Shown here in pieces: positions 56,601 to 62,343 of a stretch of 64,000 bases of DNA. The translations under genes were made by a program, and so were the position numbers. Every line of letters begins with the position of its first letter. Within the stretch, counting starts at the first letter, position 1. The notes beneath the pieces were generated by a model. It was not told where the DNA came from. It did not search any database and was given only the letters and a program-made list of their open reading frames with translations. Source of the DNA: Candidatus Symbiothrix dinenymphae (GTDB lineage Bacteria > Bacteroidota > Bacteroidia > Bacteroidales > Azobacteroidaceae); the NCBI GenBank assembly GCA_001417715.1, contig BBRT01000312.1, positions 19,891 to 83,890 on the forward strand, read 5' to 3'.

Positions 56601-56639
56601 GGAAATGAACGGCGGCAGGTGAAAATCATCGTTGAGTAG
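47643..56639 (+). CDS. Giant SprB-repeat adhesin with type IX secretion sorting domain
   Basis: The protein has about 2998 residues (an ATG at 47649 is also possible). A signal peptide (FLCVCGNMFAQ) is followed by strand-rich domains, then many SprB-type repeats with the core YLWSTGATT...KGDYWVRVTD.NGC. Four related repeats lie around residues 640-1020. Six highly similar ~75-residue repeats lie at about 2280-2735 (each ...CFG...GYI...GGT..Y.YLWSTG). A PKD-like region follows, and the last ~80 residues form a type IX sorting domain (QFPNPTNGVFAVDLEL ... KGVYVLIVTAG). In gliding Bacteroidetes SprB moves along the surface. A repeat-derived in-frame segment (GIAGQTRND) sits near residue 1745. 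Confidence 0.92.
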   Translation: MIMKVFKTVSLIMFLCVCGNMFAQNTEVARYGVYITKVQYSYHKKAHDFLGWGCNGYNHHLARVRLYTEINYHYTTVDINEDASAYVSFDTNKPTGAQLYIEVGEYSGDKSTKYSDKTPISATSAIISVSDYDWSGDCKRDLTVEESIVVDGPAEIDDVKFDGLTTPYCCNTTNIKIWTKKYYSNGMGNAEIQILDKNNVWQTITTAYSYASSRTISYAQVLQHVNLAKPIKFRTKKKLKDNSYSYSYSTKFLYYLPQFKFPAGKTVIVEPPSCFGGNTIIKVPYEGNTKYTLTTSALYGSSWGVNVETDTLQPVNGYYVFSGNFSAGKHVLKVEYKTSECPTCACPFTYIFSVPEIPQFKITAPASFEFNTSGYQIKSTASNATGRVYFLIENSPTTGVTVHAKNGVEQTQQISSRQSTAIDGRTYYSGTVYIDLPADTYNWEDVYVKSGTPFDCRADYPYSQNIILNQPDAITFTATPTTPNCNNAANRVSGDTTGAIILSNIAGGIGGYNYKVDNIDFTTERANNRFSSLSTGNHTVTVSDTFGNVTIQENVYIPTPAPISVSYSITQQPSLRCTSDGAIKITAHGGKESFSYSQVNSSLSFDTQDTFTGYASDVPYVVYVKDTCDCIVEQPVTLPPILSLAIHQRKDSIAPTCYGGEDGSYRLVMKNRRGTLFVTATDATNTPVPSGRISVVDSTITLTGEAGTYSCDVTDKNGKGESCDMVTVEFTIPPKAAMQVISKDTIAPICHGESTGKCTLKIANRQGTLSVSNLRRSGTEVVAYDQIANGDHITIDKLPVGTYSCTINDAINGKSCSIANVTFTIPDKPAMRVTSKTETPPSCFDYGDGRCTLLVEHNQGVVSVSNVRRSGIAVAYSQTSGSGGNAVTITDLAAGDYTCAINDATGCAINTSFSVPVKPAMYVFTKTETPPICHGDNTGTCQLVVKNRQGNLSIPYLKDKATNVSISGYSQTSDGENITIGNLAAGTYICTIQDGKSCTIADTFTIQPKAAIVITASATRVSDKGSATGTIYATVFGGNDGTYTIALYEQGATTPLQSQSNVSSAHTFTGLRGTPEGKVYTIKAVDVRGCVNTNEVQVIEPLFALQLSDTISETVACFGYNNAEVTLSVTGGWGGYKYRKGNLALGIDSVFGGLHAGNYTFYVQDLYGGSDSVAVFIGQPKPLAVVRDTLFPVLCHGEATGWIRYKITGGTYPYRLLSMTEQEVTAGVSYLIENGDTLIAVNGLVAGTYNYLVRDSRGCTVNTVTKIIAQPTKLQMAVVGTRDITCEFHDGEIRAHAWGGVEPYSYVLSRDSSYSSTKRGFDSLAVVEYRNLYDGQYLLTVTDSNNCSESVLVTINAYLRAHVDGATVRDVGCFGESNGWVRATSVPGSNKVVEYTLKNRDESVKQRNTTGFFENLKADTYYIDVIDEIGCQSNPSYMVKVGEPDSLSIKVNAIQPSAARGIAGGKIFFNIAGGNVSSKTVRLRNNVGEVVDSLSGTHNGTNLSFENVRSGDYYLEVSDDTLGCQGVGGWCRVTEPMENLHLMKLDVKDALCKSQTGSIVVQGVGGWGGYRYKRAAEADYSEQNRFENLYPGNYVISVIDSMGTMFSETITVYEPQDSLQAAVVATQLPTCGNTGSLSVRVSGGTAPYMLYNQAKTDSIAALSADTVVMWSNFGAGNYLFYLIDANGCRFDLEATLSDSALLAIERVKVVKYPSLPGAANGSVVAVVKGGVAPYAYLWTGLSQGIAGQTRNDSAIGNLASGYYHLQVTDAQGCTVENQMYLTDPGDLQFYVVATGHESGFEAADGSVMLHSDLRLTDYEVISPTNSVVSYLATTSNSNFFIRGDTVYLQHLAGGKWFISGKTLDGQKVVVAFEIKSYPRFTFSSTTLRPASKRGYADGEIRVEVQGGGGNNRFTWTPATGTGVASGNEYRSILTDIPVGTYTVQVEDRYGRQLTQNMEVLEPAQDLHLSIVRQQNQYCATDQNAFVELAASGGWGDYQFRHEDTNYDNGASFINLATGKQYFYLIDKRGSIDSVQVTITDPDTLRTTVARVDSVRCKGGDDGRIVFDMRGGVPPYRFMELGVGLWTTGNEATSLRAGLHTFVFIDNNNCVNIDTLTIDVPEPDSLVFKTVTITHTTCGEDNGSITVSLKGGTKPYQYSWVFNGTEISTDSTIANLKSGSYSLTVTDYNGCTTGLVQWIKPSALPSITEIKTTDVLCFGDSTGTAKVTGITPAEPYAPYTLIWSNGDVGESSNHFRKGRHYVTLTDTNGCSTTRYFDIGEPNPLSMHIYEVQRPLCFGSDDGYIRTETMGGVLPYSYLWSTGDTTAHISNLTKGDYWVRVTDGNGCTYQTQTTLTEPDSLYLQFSEVKEPDCFGNRTGYILTQTVGGTRDYTYRWSTGDTASSIINLPKGDYWVQVTDKNKCSYTAQITLNEPEPLVLNVSEVKEPDCFGNYTGYIRTTTEGGTAPYAYLWSTGATTPHIENVPKGDYWVRVTDKNKCAYEKQITVHEPEPLIVSFSKVKTPDCFGGNTGNIDTETTGGTAPYTYLWSTGATTPSIKNVVKGDYWVRVTDKNGCLYQTSMALGEPDMLVLQFSEVQAPLCFGDRNGYIHTETAGGTGKYTYLWSTGATTPNIDNLPKGDYWVRVTDENGCSFEKQITLKEPEPLILSFSDVKEPQCFGSGNGYIHTAIAGGTASYTYLWSTGATTANIDNLPKGDYWVRVTDANGCSDEKRVSLDEPEYQTVFLGADILMCPGGQVTLDGHDYAAYRWFTAEKGTISTDRYLTVKEAGHYFLEATNSTGCSIFGDISVTIGVNGLQADFLMASEAEVGDTLVIYELSNMALDSLIWSYDTAVFERIETDDAQYILNLKCLQTGIYNIDLFAYSGGCYSQAIKQVEVVEIRDEDEDAYDGWGSQEPLIKSLNQFPNPTNGVFAVDLELREVADARVLIYEVASGVCVDMRSEQGASRYSLFYTNRNLNKGVYVLIVTAGNERRQVKIIVE
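52868..52900. repeat. Diverged repeat arm inside the giant adhesin
   Basis: GGGATTGCAGGTCAAACTCG is an imperfect 98-bp-element arm that stays in frame (GIAGQTRND). Confidence 0.65.
54490..55850 (+). repeat. Six tandem SprB-type repeats of about 228 bp
   Basis: Units start near VxxFSEVKEPDCFG and run to the next EPEPL. They are clearly similar at both protein and DNA level, with blocks such as GGCGATTATTGGGTGCG repeated in every unit, pointing to recent amplification. Confidence 0.85.
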
Positions 56640-56655
56640 TTATGAGTTATGAGTT

Positions 56656-56886
56656 ATTTTTTTCAGGTGCTATTATTTCGCAAACGGTGCTTTGTACCGC
56701 AGGGACAAATATACATAGCCTTTTATCCCGTAGGGATTATAGCTCGGTAGAAAAGCCAATTCTAACCTCCACCCTGCATCCCGTAGGGATGCAACCGATT
56801 GCGGATGATGTTGCATCCCTACGGGATGCAGGAATGGGGGAGGCATTCCAGTTCTACCGAGCTATAATCCCTACGGGATAAAACCG
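56656..56886. mobile_element. Foldback element, copy 3, both ends eroded
   Basis: It retains TTTCAGGTGCTATTATTTCG, the AGCTCGGTAGAAA arms and the ATCCCTACGGGATG palindromes, but lacks the GGCTAAATC left tip and stops at CTACGGGATAAAAC on the right. A degenerate 98-bp-element arm follows at ~56955. These elements fill the 56640-57050 gap. Confidence 0.75.
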
Positions 56887-57024
56887 TTCAGGGCTTGCAT
56901 TCAATGCCATATCCTGTCCGTAGGACGATGCCCTACGCTAGGAAATTTGTCGTGCACCCGCTTGACCCGCAATTCCATGAACTCCGCCGGTGCTAATTTA
57001 TTTGTTTTTGTTTCTATAATTCAC

Positions 57025-57032
57025 TATCTTTG
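57025..57032 (+). promoter_or_regulatory. Promoter -7 box for the AbiE-type pair
   Basis: TATCTTTG then CAGC, 18 bp before the ATG at 57051. An in-frame TTG inside this box is not the start. Confidence 0.65.
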
Positions 57033-57050
57033 CAGCAAAATAGAAATGGA

Positions 57051-57659
57051 ATGAATTTTATTGAGTTTAGAACTAATTTTGTTGAGCTTGGATGCTTCAA
57101 TGTGCATCAGGTGTATGCCAAATATCCAAAATTTGACAGAAATAACCTCACGCGGTGGGTCAAAGCAGGGTATTTGGGAAAATTGCGGCAGGGTTATTAT
57201 GCGTTTTCGGAGTATCTTGGGAAGTCTGATTTTGCGCTCTATCTATCCAATCGCATCTACAAGCCGTCTTACGTGAGTTTGCACACTGCTTTGGCATTCT
57301 ATGGAATTATCCCTGAGGCAGTTACGCAAATTACGGCAGTGTCGGCTTTGAAAACGGCTGAATTTACAAATGCTTTCGGGCTTTACTCCTATCAGACGAT
57401 AAAAGGCGAACTGCTATTTGGCTATGAATTAAAACCTTATGGCGACCGTGTCATACAATTTGCATACCCCGAAAAGGCTATTCTCGACCTGCTCTATCTG
57501 TATCCGTTTTACAACACAGCCGAAGAAATGGAAAATTTGCGCTTCGATGAATATTTCATGAGTGAAGAACTGAACATCCGGCGATTGAAGGATTTTTTGC
57601 AAAAATTTCACTCAAAAGCGTTGGACACAAGAGTACAAATTATGTTATCAACCTATTGA
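57051..57659 (+). CDS. AbiEi-type antitoxin (winged-helix)
   Basis: The protein has 202 residues. An N-terminal winged HTH (VYAKYPKFDRNNLTRWVKAG, then GKLRQGYYAFSE) is followed by the AbiEi-like domain (YVSLHTALAFYGIIPEAVTQ; YPEKAILDLLYLYP). In type IV AbiE systems this protein represses the promoter and counteracts the nucleotidyltransferase toxin. The toxin ATG lies 2 nt after its stop. Confidence 0.85.
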   Translation: MNFIEFRTNFVELGCFNVHQVYAKYPKFDRNNLTRWVKAGYLGKLRQGYYAFSEYLGKSDFALYLSNRIYKPSYVSLHTALAFYGIIPEAVTQITAVSALKTAEFTNAFGLYSYQTIKGELLFGYELKPYGDRVIQFAYPEKAILDLLYLYPFYNTAEEMENLRFDEYFMSEELNIRRLKDFLQKFHSKALDTRVQIMLSTY

Positions 57660-57661
57660 TT

Positions 57662-58447
57662 ATGATACAATTAGAACAAATAAAGGCTTTTTTCCCTCCG
57701 GCATTACACGAAAATGCCTCCTGTCAAAAGTATATGTTGAAAGAGTACATCCAATTGATGATTTTGGACTACCTTTCAACCTCATCGTATGTGAATAAAA
57801 TAACGTTTATCGGCGGCACCAATCTGAGGCTTGTGCACGGGATAGACCGGTTTTCGGAAGACCTTGATTTTGATTGCAAAAATCTTTCGTCGGACGAGTT
57901 TTTGCAAATGACCGATGATGTGTTAATTTTTCTGCAACGGGCTGGTTTTCAGGTAGAATCGCGGGATAAAGCCAATGACAAATTGAAAGCATTCAGGCGG
58001 AATATCTATTTTCCTGAACTGCTGTTTAACTTGGGGCTGTCGGGACACAAAGAAGAACGCTTTTTGATTAAGATTGAAAGCCAAAATCAGGGCTATAATT
58101 ATGTGCCTGTTGTGGTGAATGTCAAGCGGGCAGGCTTCTTTTTCCCTTTTCCGGTGCCACCGGACGGCATTTTGTGTGCGATGAAAATTTCTGCGCTCCT
58201 CTCTCGTCAAAAAGGGCGCGATTTTTATGATGTCCTGTTTTTATTATCGCAGACCGAACCCGATTATGGCTATTTGACCGCCAAATGTAACATCCATAAT
58301 GGTGCAGAATTGAAAATAGCTCTCACTAATGCCCTGAATAGCATCGACATACAACAAAAATCACACGATTTTGAGCATCTGCTTTTTGATAAATCGCAAA
58401 TAAAAAAAGTATTGCTTTTTGAAGAATTTATCAGGACATTGAATTGA
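57662..58447 (+). CDS. AbiEii-type nucleotidyltransferase toxin
   Basis: The protein has 261 residues. FIGGTNLRLVHGIDRFSEDL, then DFD, is the nucleotidyltransferase signature (GGT/S then DLDF). MKISALLSRQKGRDFYDVLF holds the conserved K and D of motif IV. It abolishes translation, probably by modifying tRNA or another acceptor, when not countered by AbiEi. The ATG at 57662 is preferred to a TTG overlapping the antitoxin stop. Confidence 0.9.
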   Translation: MIQLEQIKAFFPPALHENASCQKYMLKEYIQLMILDYLSTSSYVNKITFIGGTNLRLVHGIDRFSEDLDFDCKNLSSDEFLQMTDDVLIFLQRAGFQVESRDKANDKLKAFRRNIYFPELLFNLGLSGHKEERFLIKIESQNQGYNYVPVVVNVKRAGFFFPFPVPPDGILCAMKISALLSRQKGRDFYDVLFLLSQTEPDYGYLTAKCNIHNGAELKIALTNALNSIDIQQKSHDFEHLLFDKSQIKKVLLFEEFIRTLN

Positions 58448-58507
58448 GAAACCGCCGTCAAATAGCAAATCATAAAAAAAACAGTGCGCAATTTTGAAAA
58501 AATGTTG

Positions 58508-58515
58508 TATCTTTG
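58508..58515 (+). promoter_or_regulatory. Promoter -7 box for rsfS-ftsH-cdsA
   Basis: TATCTTTG then CGCCC directly before the ATG at 58521. Transcription is expected to start at or within a few bases of the start codon. Confidence 0.65.
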
Positions 58516-58520
58516 CGCCC

Positions 58521-58880
58521 ATGAACGAAACAAAAATATTGGTCAATAAGATTGTTGAGGCTTTGCAGGATAAAAAAGGGCAGAAAATCATGACTTTGGA
58601 CGTTTCCAGGTTGGACGGCTCCATTTGCAACTATTTTATTGTGGCACAGGGGAATACGCCTACGCAGGTGTCCGCGCTTTCGGACAGCGTTTGGGACAAG
58701 GTGGGTGACGATTTGAAAGAAAAGCCGCTTGGGGCTATTGGTATGCAGGACGCACAGTGGATTGCGATGGATTACGGCACGGTGATCGTGCACATTTTCA
58801 TCCCTGAATTGCGTCAATTTTATGATTTAGAAACGCTGTGGGCAGATGCCGACACAATAGAAATTCCTGATGATTTATGA
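58521..58880 (+). CDS. rsfS: Ribosome silencing factor RsfS
   Basis: The protein has 119 residues. The segment LDVSRLDGSICNYFIVAQGN, then WIAMDYGTVIVHIFIPELRQ and FYDLETLW, is typical of the Iojap/RsfS family. It binds L14 and keeps 50S subunits from joining 30S in starvation. The ATG overlaps the region just behind the promoter; upstream in-frame ATG at 58494 would precede the promoter. The stop overlaps ftsH as ATGA. Confidence 0.94.
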   Translation: MNETKILVNKIVEALQDKKGQKIMTLDVSRLDGSICNYFIVAQGNTPTQVSALSDSVWDKVGDDLKEKPLGAIGMQDAQWIAMDYGTVIVHIFIPELRQFYDLETLWADADTIEIPDDL

Positions 58881-60925
58881 GTACAAATGCAGTTAAGAAA
58901 AAAAGTGGGGGGATGAAATTCGACCCGAATTGGATTTATCTCATCCTTTGTGGTGCGATAGTCTATTGGTTCGTCACGACTAAGGACGCGATGCCGACCG
59001 AAAAGCAAATTGACTGGTCTGATTTTCAACGCTATACGCGCGAAAATGTGTTTTCCAGGATGACGGTCAACCTCAAAGAAAATTTGGTGCTTGCCGAAGT
59101 GAAGCCCGCACATCAAAAAGCGGTCTTTGGCGATACTGTGCCACCGATTAGAACCAATGCGTGGGGCGAAACGGAAAAGCCAAGCGTGAAGACCATTTTG
59201 CCGTCTGCCGACCGTTTTTCGGATTTTTACGACAAGACGAAGGAACGCTACGACATTGATGCCACCGTCAAATATGAGGAGGGCGGCAATTTTTGGCTGA
59301 ACTTACTGAATGGTTTTCTGCCGATTTTGTTTTTCGTTTTCCTGTGGGTTTGGGTGATGCGCAAGATGGGTGGCGGTGGTGCCGGTGGCATTTTTGGCGT
59401 GGGCAATTCCCGGGCACAGATATATGACAAGGGCACTGCCAACAAAAAAACAACTTTCAAAGACGTGGCAGGGCTGAGCGAAGCCAAGCAGGAAGTGGAA
59501 GAAATTGTGGATTTCTTAAAAACGCCTCAAAAATATACCGCCTTGGGTGCCAAAATTCCCACCGGTGCGTTGCTGGTGGGTCCTCCGGGAACGGGTAAAA
59601 CGCTGCTGGCAAAGGCAGTAGCAGGTGAGGCAGAGGTACCGTTTTTCTCGCTGTCGGGTTCCGATTTTGTGGAGATGTTTGTGGGCGTAGGGGCATCGCG
59701 GGTGCGCGATTTGTTTGCCAAAGCAAAGGCAAAGGCACCCTGCATCGTGTTTATCGACGAAATTGATGCGGTGGGGCGTGCGCGCAGCCGCAATATGGCG
59801 ATGGGTGGCAACGACGAGCGCGAAAATACGCTCAATCAGTTGCTGACGGAAATGGACGGTTTTGGCACCAACAGCGGGGTGATTATCCTTGCAGCCACCA
59901 ACCGCGCGGACATTCTGGACAAGGCTTTGTTGCGAGCCGGACGCTTCGACCGCCAAATTAACGTGGATTTGCCCGAATTGAACGACCGCAAAGAAATTTT
60001 TGTCGTGCACTTAAACGACATCAAGATAGATGAAACGGTTGATACCGAGTTTCTGGCACGTCAAACGCCCGGATTTTCGGGTGCCGACATCGCCAATGTC
60101 TGCAACGAAGCCGCACTGATTGCCGCCCGCGGTGGCAAAACACTGGTAGGGCGCGACGATTTTATGAATGCCGTTGACCGCATCGTAGCCGGTTTAGAGA
60201 AAAAATCGAAGATTACGACACTCGAAGAGCGGCAGGCAATCGCCCTCCACGAGGCAGGTCACGCCACGCTGAGTTGGATGCTCGAATATGCCAACCCATT
60301 AGTGAAAGTGACGATTGTGCCTCGCGGGAAAAGTCTCGGTGCCGCGTGGTATATGCCGGAAGAGCGGCAAATCACCACCTATCAGCAGCTTCAGGATGAA
60401 ATGTGCGCCACTCTGGGCGGTCGTGCAGCCGAAGAATTAACATTAGGCAAAATTTCGACGGGTGCCACCAACGATTTGGAAAAAGTGACCAAGCAAGCCT
60501 ACGCCATGGTAGCCTATTACGGCATGAGCGAACGCCTCCCGAACCTGAATTATTACGATTCAAGCGGTCAGGACTGGGGCACATTCACCAAGCCCTACAG
60601 CGACGAAACGGCAACCCTGATAGACGAAGAAGTGAAGCGCATCGTGAACGAACAATACCTGCGAGCAAAGGAAATCCTGGCACTCAACAAGGACTCTCAC
60701 AAGCAGTTAGCAGACATATTGTTAGAAAAAGAAGTCATCTATTCCGACGACTTGGAGCGCATTTTCGGCAAACGCCAATGGACATCGCGCTCGCAAGAAA
60801 TCCTGCAACAGCAAGGGCTGATAAAGCCGGAAGTAGAGGCAGAAGAAGCCCCGAAAGCAGAAGAAGCCCCAAAACGGCGCAGGTGGGGCAGAAAAGCAAA
60901 AGAGGAAACTGGAAAAGTTGATTAG
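58877..60925 (+). CDS. ftsH: ATP-dependent zinc metalloprotease FtsH
   Basis: The protein has 682 residues. Two N-terminal membrane helices (about 19-33 and 145-161) flank a periplasmic domain. The AAA module has Walker A GPPGTGKT (235-242), Walker [12 protein letters not shown] (D294/E295) and the arginine-finger segment [10 protein letters not shown]. The protease domain has HEAGH (458-462). It degrades membrane and regulatory proteins. A Glu/Ala/Pro-rich C-terminal tail ends the protein. It is translationally coupled to rsfS. Confidence 0.97.
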   Translation: MSTNAVKKKSGGMKFDPNWIYLILCGAIVYWFVTTKDAMPTEKQIDWSDFQRYTRENVFSRMTVNLKENLVLAEVKPAHQKAVFGDTVPPIRTNAWGETEKPSVKTILPSADRFSDFYDKTKERYDIDATVKYEEGGNFWLNLLNGFLPILFFVFLWVWVMRKMGGGGAGGIFGVGNSRAQIYDKGTANKKTTFKDVAGLSEAKQEVEEIVDFLKTPQKYTALGAKIPTGALLVGPPGTGKTLLAKAVAGEAEVPFFSLSGSDFVEMFVGVGASRVRDLFAKAKAKAPCIVFIDEIDAVGRARSRNMAMGGNDERENTLNQLLTEMDGFGTNSGVIILAATNRADILDKALLRAGRFDRQINVDLPELNDRKEIFVVHLNDIKIDETVDTEFLARQTPGFSGADIANVCNEAALIAARGGKTLVGRDDFMNAVDRIVAGLEKKSKITTLEERQAIALHEAGHATLSWMLEYANPLVKVTIVPRGKSLGAAWYMPEERQITTYQQLQDEMCATLGGRAAEELTLGKISTGATNDLEKVTKQAYAMVAYYGMSERLPNLNYYDSSGQDWGTFTKPYSDETATLIDEEVKRIVNEQYLRAKEILALNKDSHKQLADILLEKEVIYSDDLERIFGKRQWTSRSQEILQQQGLIKPEVEAEEAPKAEEAPKRRRWGRKAKEETGKVD

Positions 60926-60929
60926 CATC

Positions 60930-60956
60930 GTCATTGCGGGCGTGACCCGCAATGAC
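60930..60956. repeat. Single repeat arm in the ftsH/cdsA spacer
   Basis: GTCATTGCGGGCGTGACCCG plus its inverted end form a 27-bp palindrome between ftsH and cdsA. Confidence 0.82.
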
Positions 60957-60982
60957 GAGAAAAAAGAAAATTTATATAAAGT

Positions 60983-61879
60983 ATGAAAAATATGCTCACT
61001 CGCTCAATAACAGGGCTAATTTACGTGCTGGTCATCTTAGGCGGCATCATGGGTGGTGCCTGCACCTTTGGGGCATTGTTTGCAGTGGTGACGGTTTGTT
61101 GCTTGTGGGAGTTTTATGGCTTGCTGAATGTGCATAAAAGCGCATCAATCAATCGGTTGCATCATTGTTTGGGCGGGCTGATTTTGTTTGCAAGCTTTTA
61201 CAGTTACCAGTTTGCAGTTACCAGTTACCAGTTACCAGTTACCAGTTTGCAGTTACCAGTTACCGGTTACCAATTGTTGATTTTTTTGCCTTATTTGCTT
61301 TATCTTGTAAGTGTTTTGGTTGCAGAGCTTTATGTTGAGAATGAAGACCATATTGCGCATTTGGGTTATATTTTTCTTGGGCAGATTTATATTGCTTTGC
61401 CGTTTTCATTGCTCAATATTGTGGCTTTCACTCAGGAGGGCTACACCCCAATTTTCTTGCTGGCATTGTTTGTTTTCATCTGGGTGAATGACACCGGAGC
61501 CTACCTGACAGGCATGAAATTCGGCAAACATCGCCTCATCGAACGCATCTCCCCCAAAAAAACATGGGAAGGCTTCTGGGGCGGACTAACATTCGCCGCC
61601 CTATCCTCCCTCGCATTTGCCCAAACCACCACCGCATCAGTAACTGGTCACTGGTCACTGGTAACTGGTAACTGGCAACTGGTAACTGCTATCTGGTTAG
61701 CAATGGCACTCGCCGTTGCCCTCTTCGGCGTGTGGGGCGATTTGATTGAGTCGCTGTTCAAGCGCACATTGGGCATAAAGGATTCGGGCAATGCGTTGCC
61801 CGGTCACGGTGGCTTCTTAGACCGCTTCGATAGTTTGCTGCTGGCGGTTTATGCGCTTGTTTTCTTCACTTGTTGCTGA
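60983..61879 (+). CDS. cdsA: Phosphatidate cytidylyltransferase
   Basis: The protein has 298 residues. It makes CDP-diacylglycerol from phosphatidate and CTP in the inner membrane. The family signature lies in the last third: KKTWEGFWGG and GVWGDLIESLFKRTLGIKDS, then LPGHGGFLDRFDSLL. Two runs of heptanucleotide repeats add residues ~72-97 (SYQFAVTSYQLPVTSLQLPV) and ~220-238 (SVTGHWSLVTGNWQLV), both in hydrophobic or loop parts. Without these the length would be near the normal Bacteroidetes size. Confidence 0.93.
   Translation: MKNMLTRSITGLIYVLVILGGIMGGACTFGALFAVVTVCCLWEFYGLLNVHKSASINRLHHCLGGLILFASFYSYQFAVTSYQLPVTSLQLPVTGYQLLIFLPYLLYLVSVLVAELYVENEDHIAHLGYIFLGQIYIALPFSLLNIVAFTQEGYTPIFLLALFVFIWVNDTGAYLTGMKFGKHRLIERISPKKTWEGFWGGLTFAALSSLAFAQTTTASVTGHWSLVTGNWQLVTAIWLAMALAVALFGVWGDLIESLFKRTLGIKDSGNALPGHGGFLDRFDSLLLAVYALVFFTCC
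61197..61273 (+). repeat. Heptanucleotide repeat in cdsA, tract 1
   Basis: Eleven 7-bp units, most TTACCAG with some TTTGCAG, occupy 77 bp in frame. The unit length is not a multiple of three. Confidence 0.88.
61641..61696 (+). repeat. Heptanucleotide repeat in cdsA, tract 2 (inverted relative to tract 1)
   Basis: Eight 7-bp units related to TAACTGG or TCACTGG. The unit is close to the reverse complement of tract 1, so the two tracts could pair. Confidence 0.85.
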
Positions 61880-61885
61880 TTCTAT

Positions 61886-61918
61886 AAACCTGTTAAGTCT
61901 TCAAGACTTAACAGGTTT
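61886..61918 (+). terminator. Strong hairpin terminator after cdsA
   Basis: AAACCTGTTAAGTCTT and AAGACTTAACAGGTTT form a perfect 16-bp inverted repeat separated by one base, followed by TATT. The element could work in both directions. Confidence 0.8.
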
Positions 61919-61975
61919 TATTGTTAGAACGAGGCGGCTATATAAGATAATGTTTGATAATTGAAACAAAATCAC

Positions 61976-61983
61976 TACCTTTG
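61976..61983 (+). promoter_or_regulatory. Promoter -7 box for hipBA
   Basis: TACCTTTG then TCCG, 18 bp before the ATG at 62002. Confidence 0.65.
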
Positions 61984-62001
61984 TCCGAAATATTAGAAGT
62001 T

Positions 62002-62343
62002 ATGAAGCGGACAAAATTTGTATTATTGCCTCGTCTGACCCAAATTATTGCGGAATTGGGGGCTGACATTAAGCTGGCTCGACTGCGGCGGCGACTGAGT
62101 GCCGAGCAGATTGCCGAGCGTGCAGGCATTTCGCGCTCCACCCTTTGGCAGATTGAAAAAGGCGAGCCAAGCGTGTCGTTCGGCTATTATGCACAAGTCC
62201 TGTTTGTGTTGGGCTTGGAAAAAAACATCGCTACAATGGCATCTGACGATGTTTTGGGACGTAAATTGCAAGATGCAGAGTTATTGGTCAAAAAAAGGGC
62301 ACCTAAAAAACAGGCACCTAAAAAAACAAGCGAAAAGTCATGA
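62002..62343 (+). CDS. hipB: HipB-type XRE-family antitoxin
   Basis: The protein has 113 residues. The helix-turn-helix runs over IKLARLRRRLSAEQIAERAG, then SRSTLWQIEKGEPSVSFGYY. The C-terminal tail is unusually lysine-rich (KKRAPKKQAPKKTSEKS). It should bind its own promoter and hold HipA inactive. The ATG at 62002 lies after the promoter; the longer frame from 61954 runs through it. It overlaps hipA as ATGA. Confidence 0.88.
   Translation: MKRTKFVLLPRLTQIIAELGADIKLARLRRRLSAEQIAERAGISRSTLWQIEKGEPSVSFGYYAQVLFVLGLEKNIATMASDDVLGRKLQDAELLVKKRAPKKQAPKKTSEKS

Noticed and set aside
57030..57050. TTG start extending the AbiEi protein by seven residues
   Set aside because: The TTG lies inside the TATCTTTG promoter box; the ATG at 57051 is 18 bp downstream.
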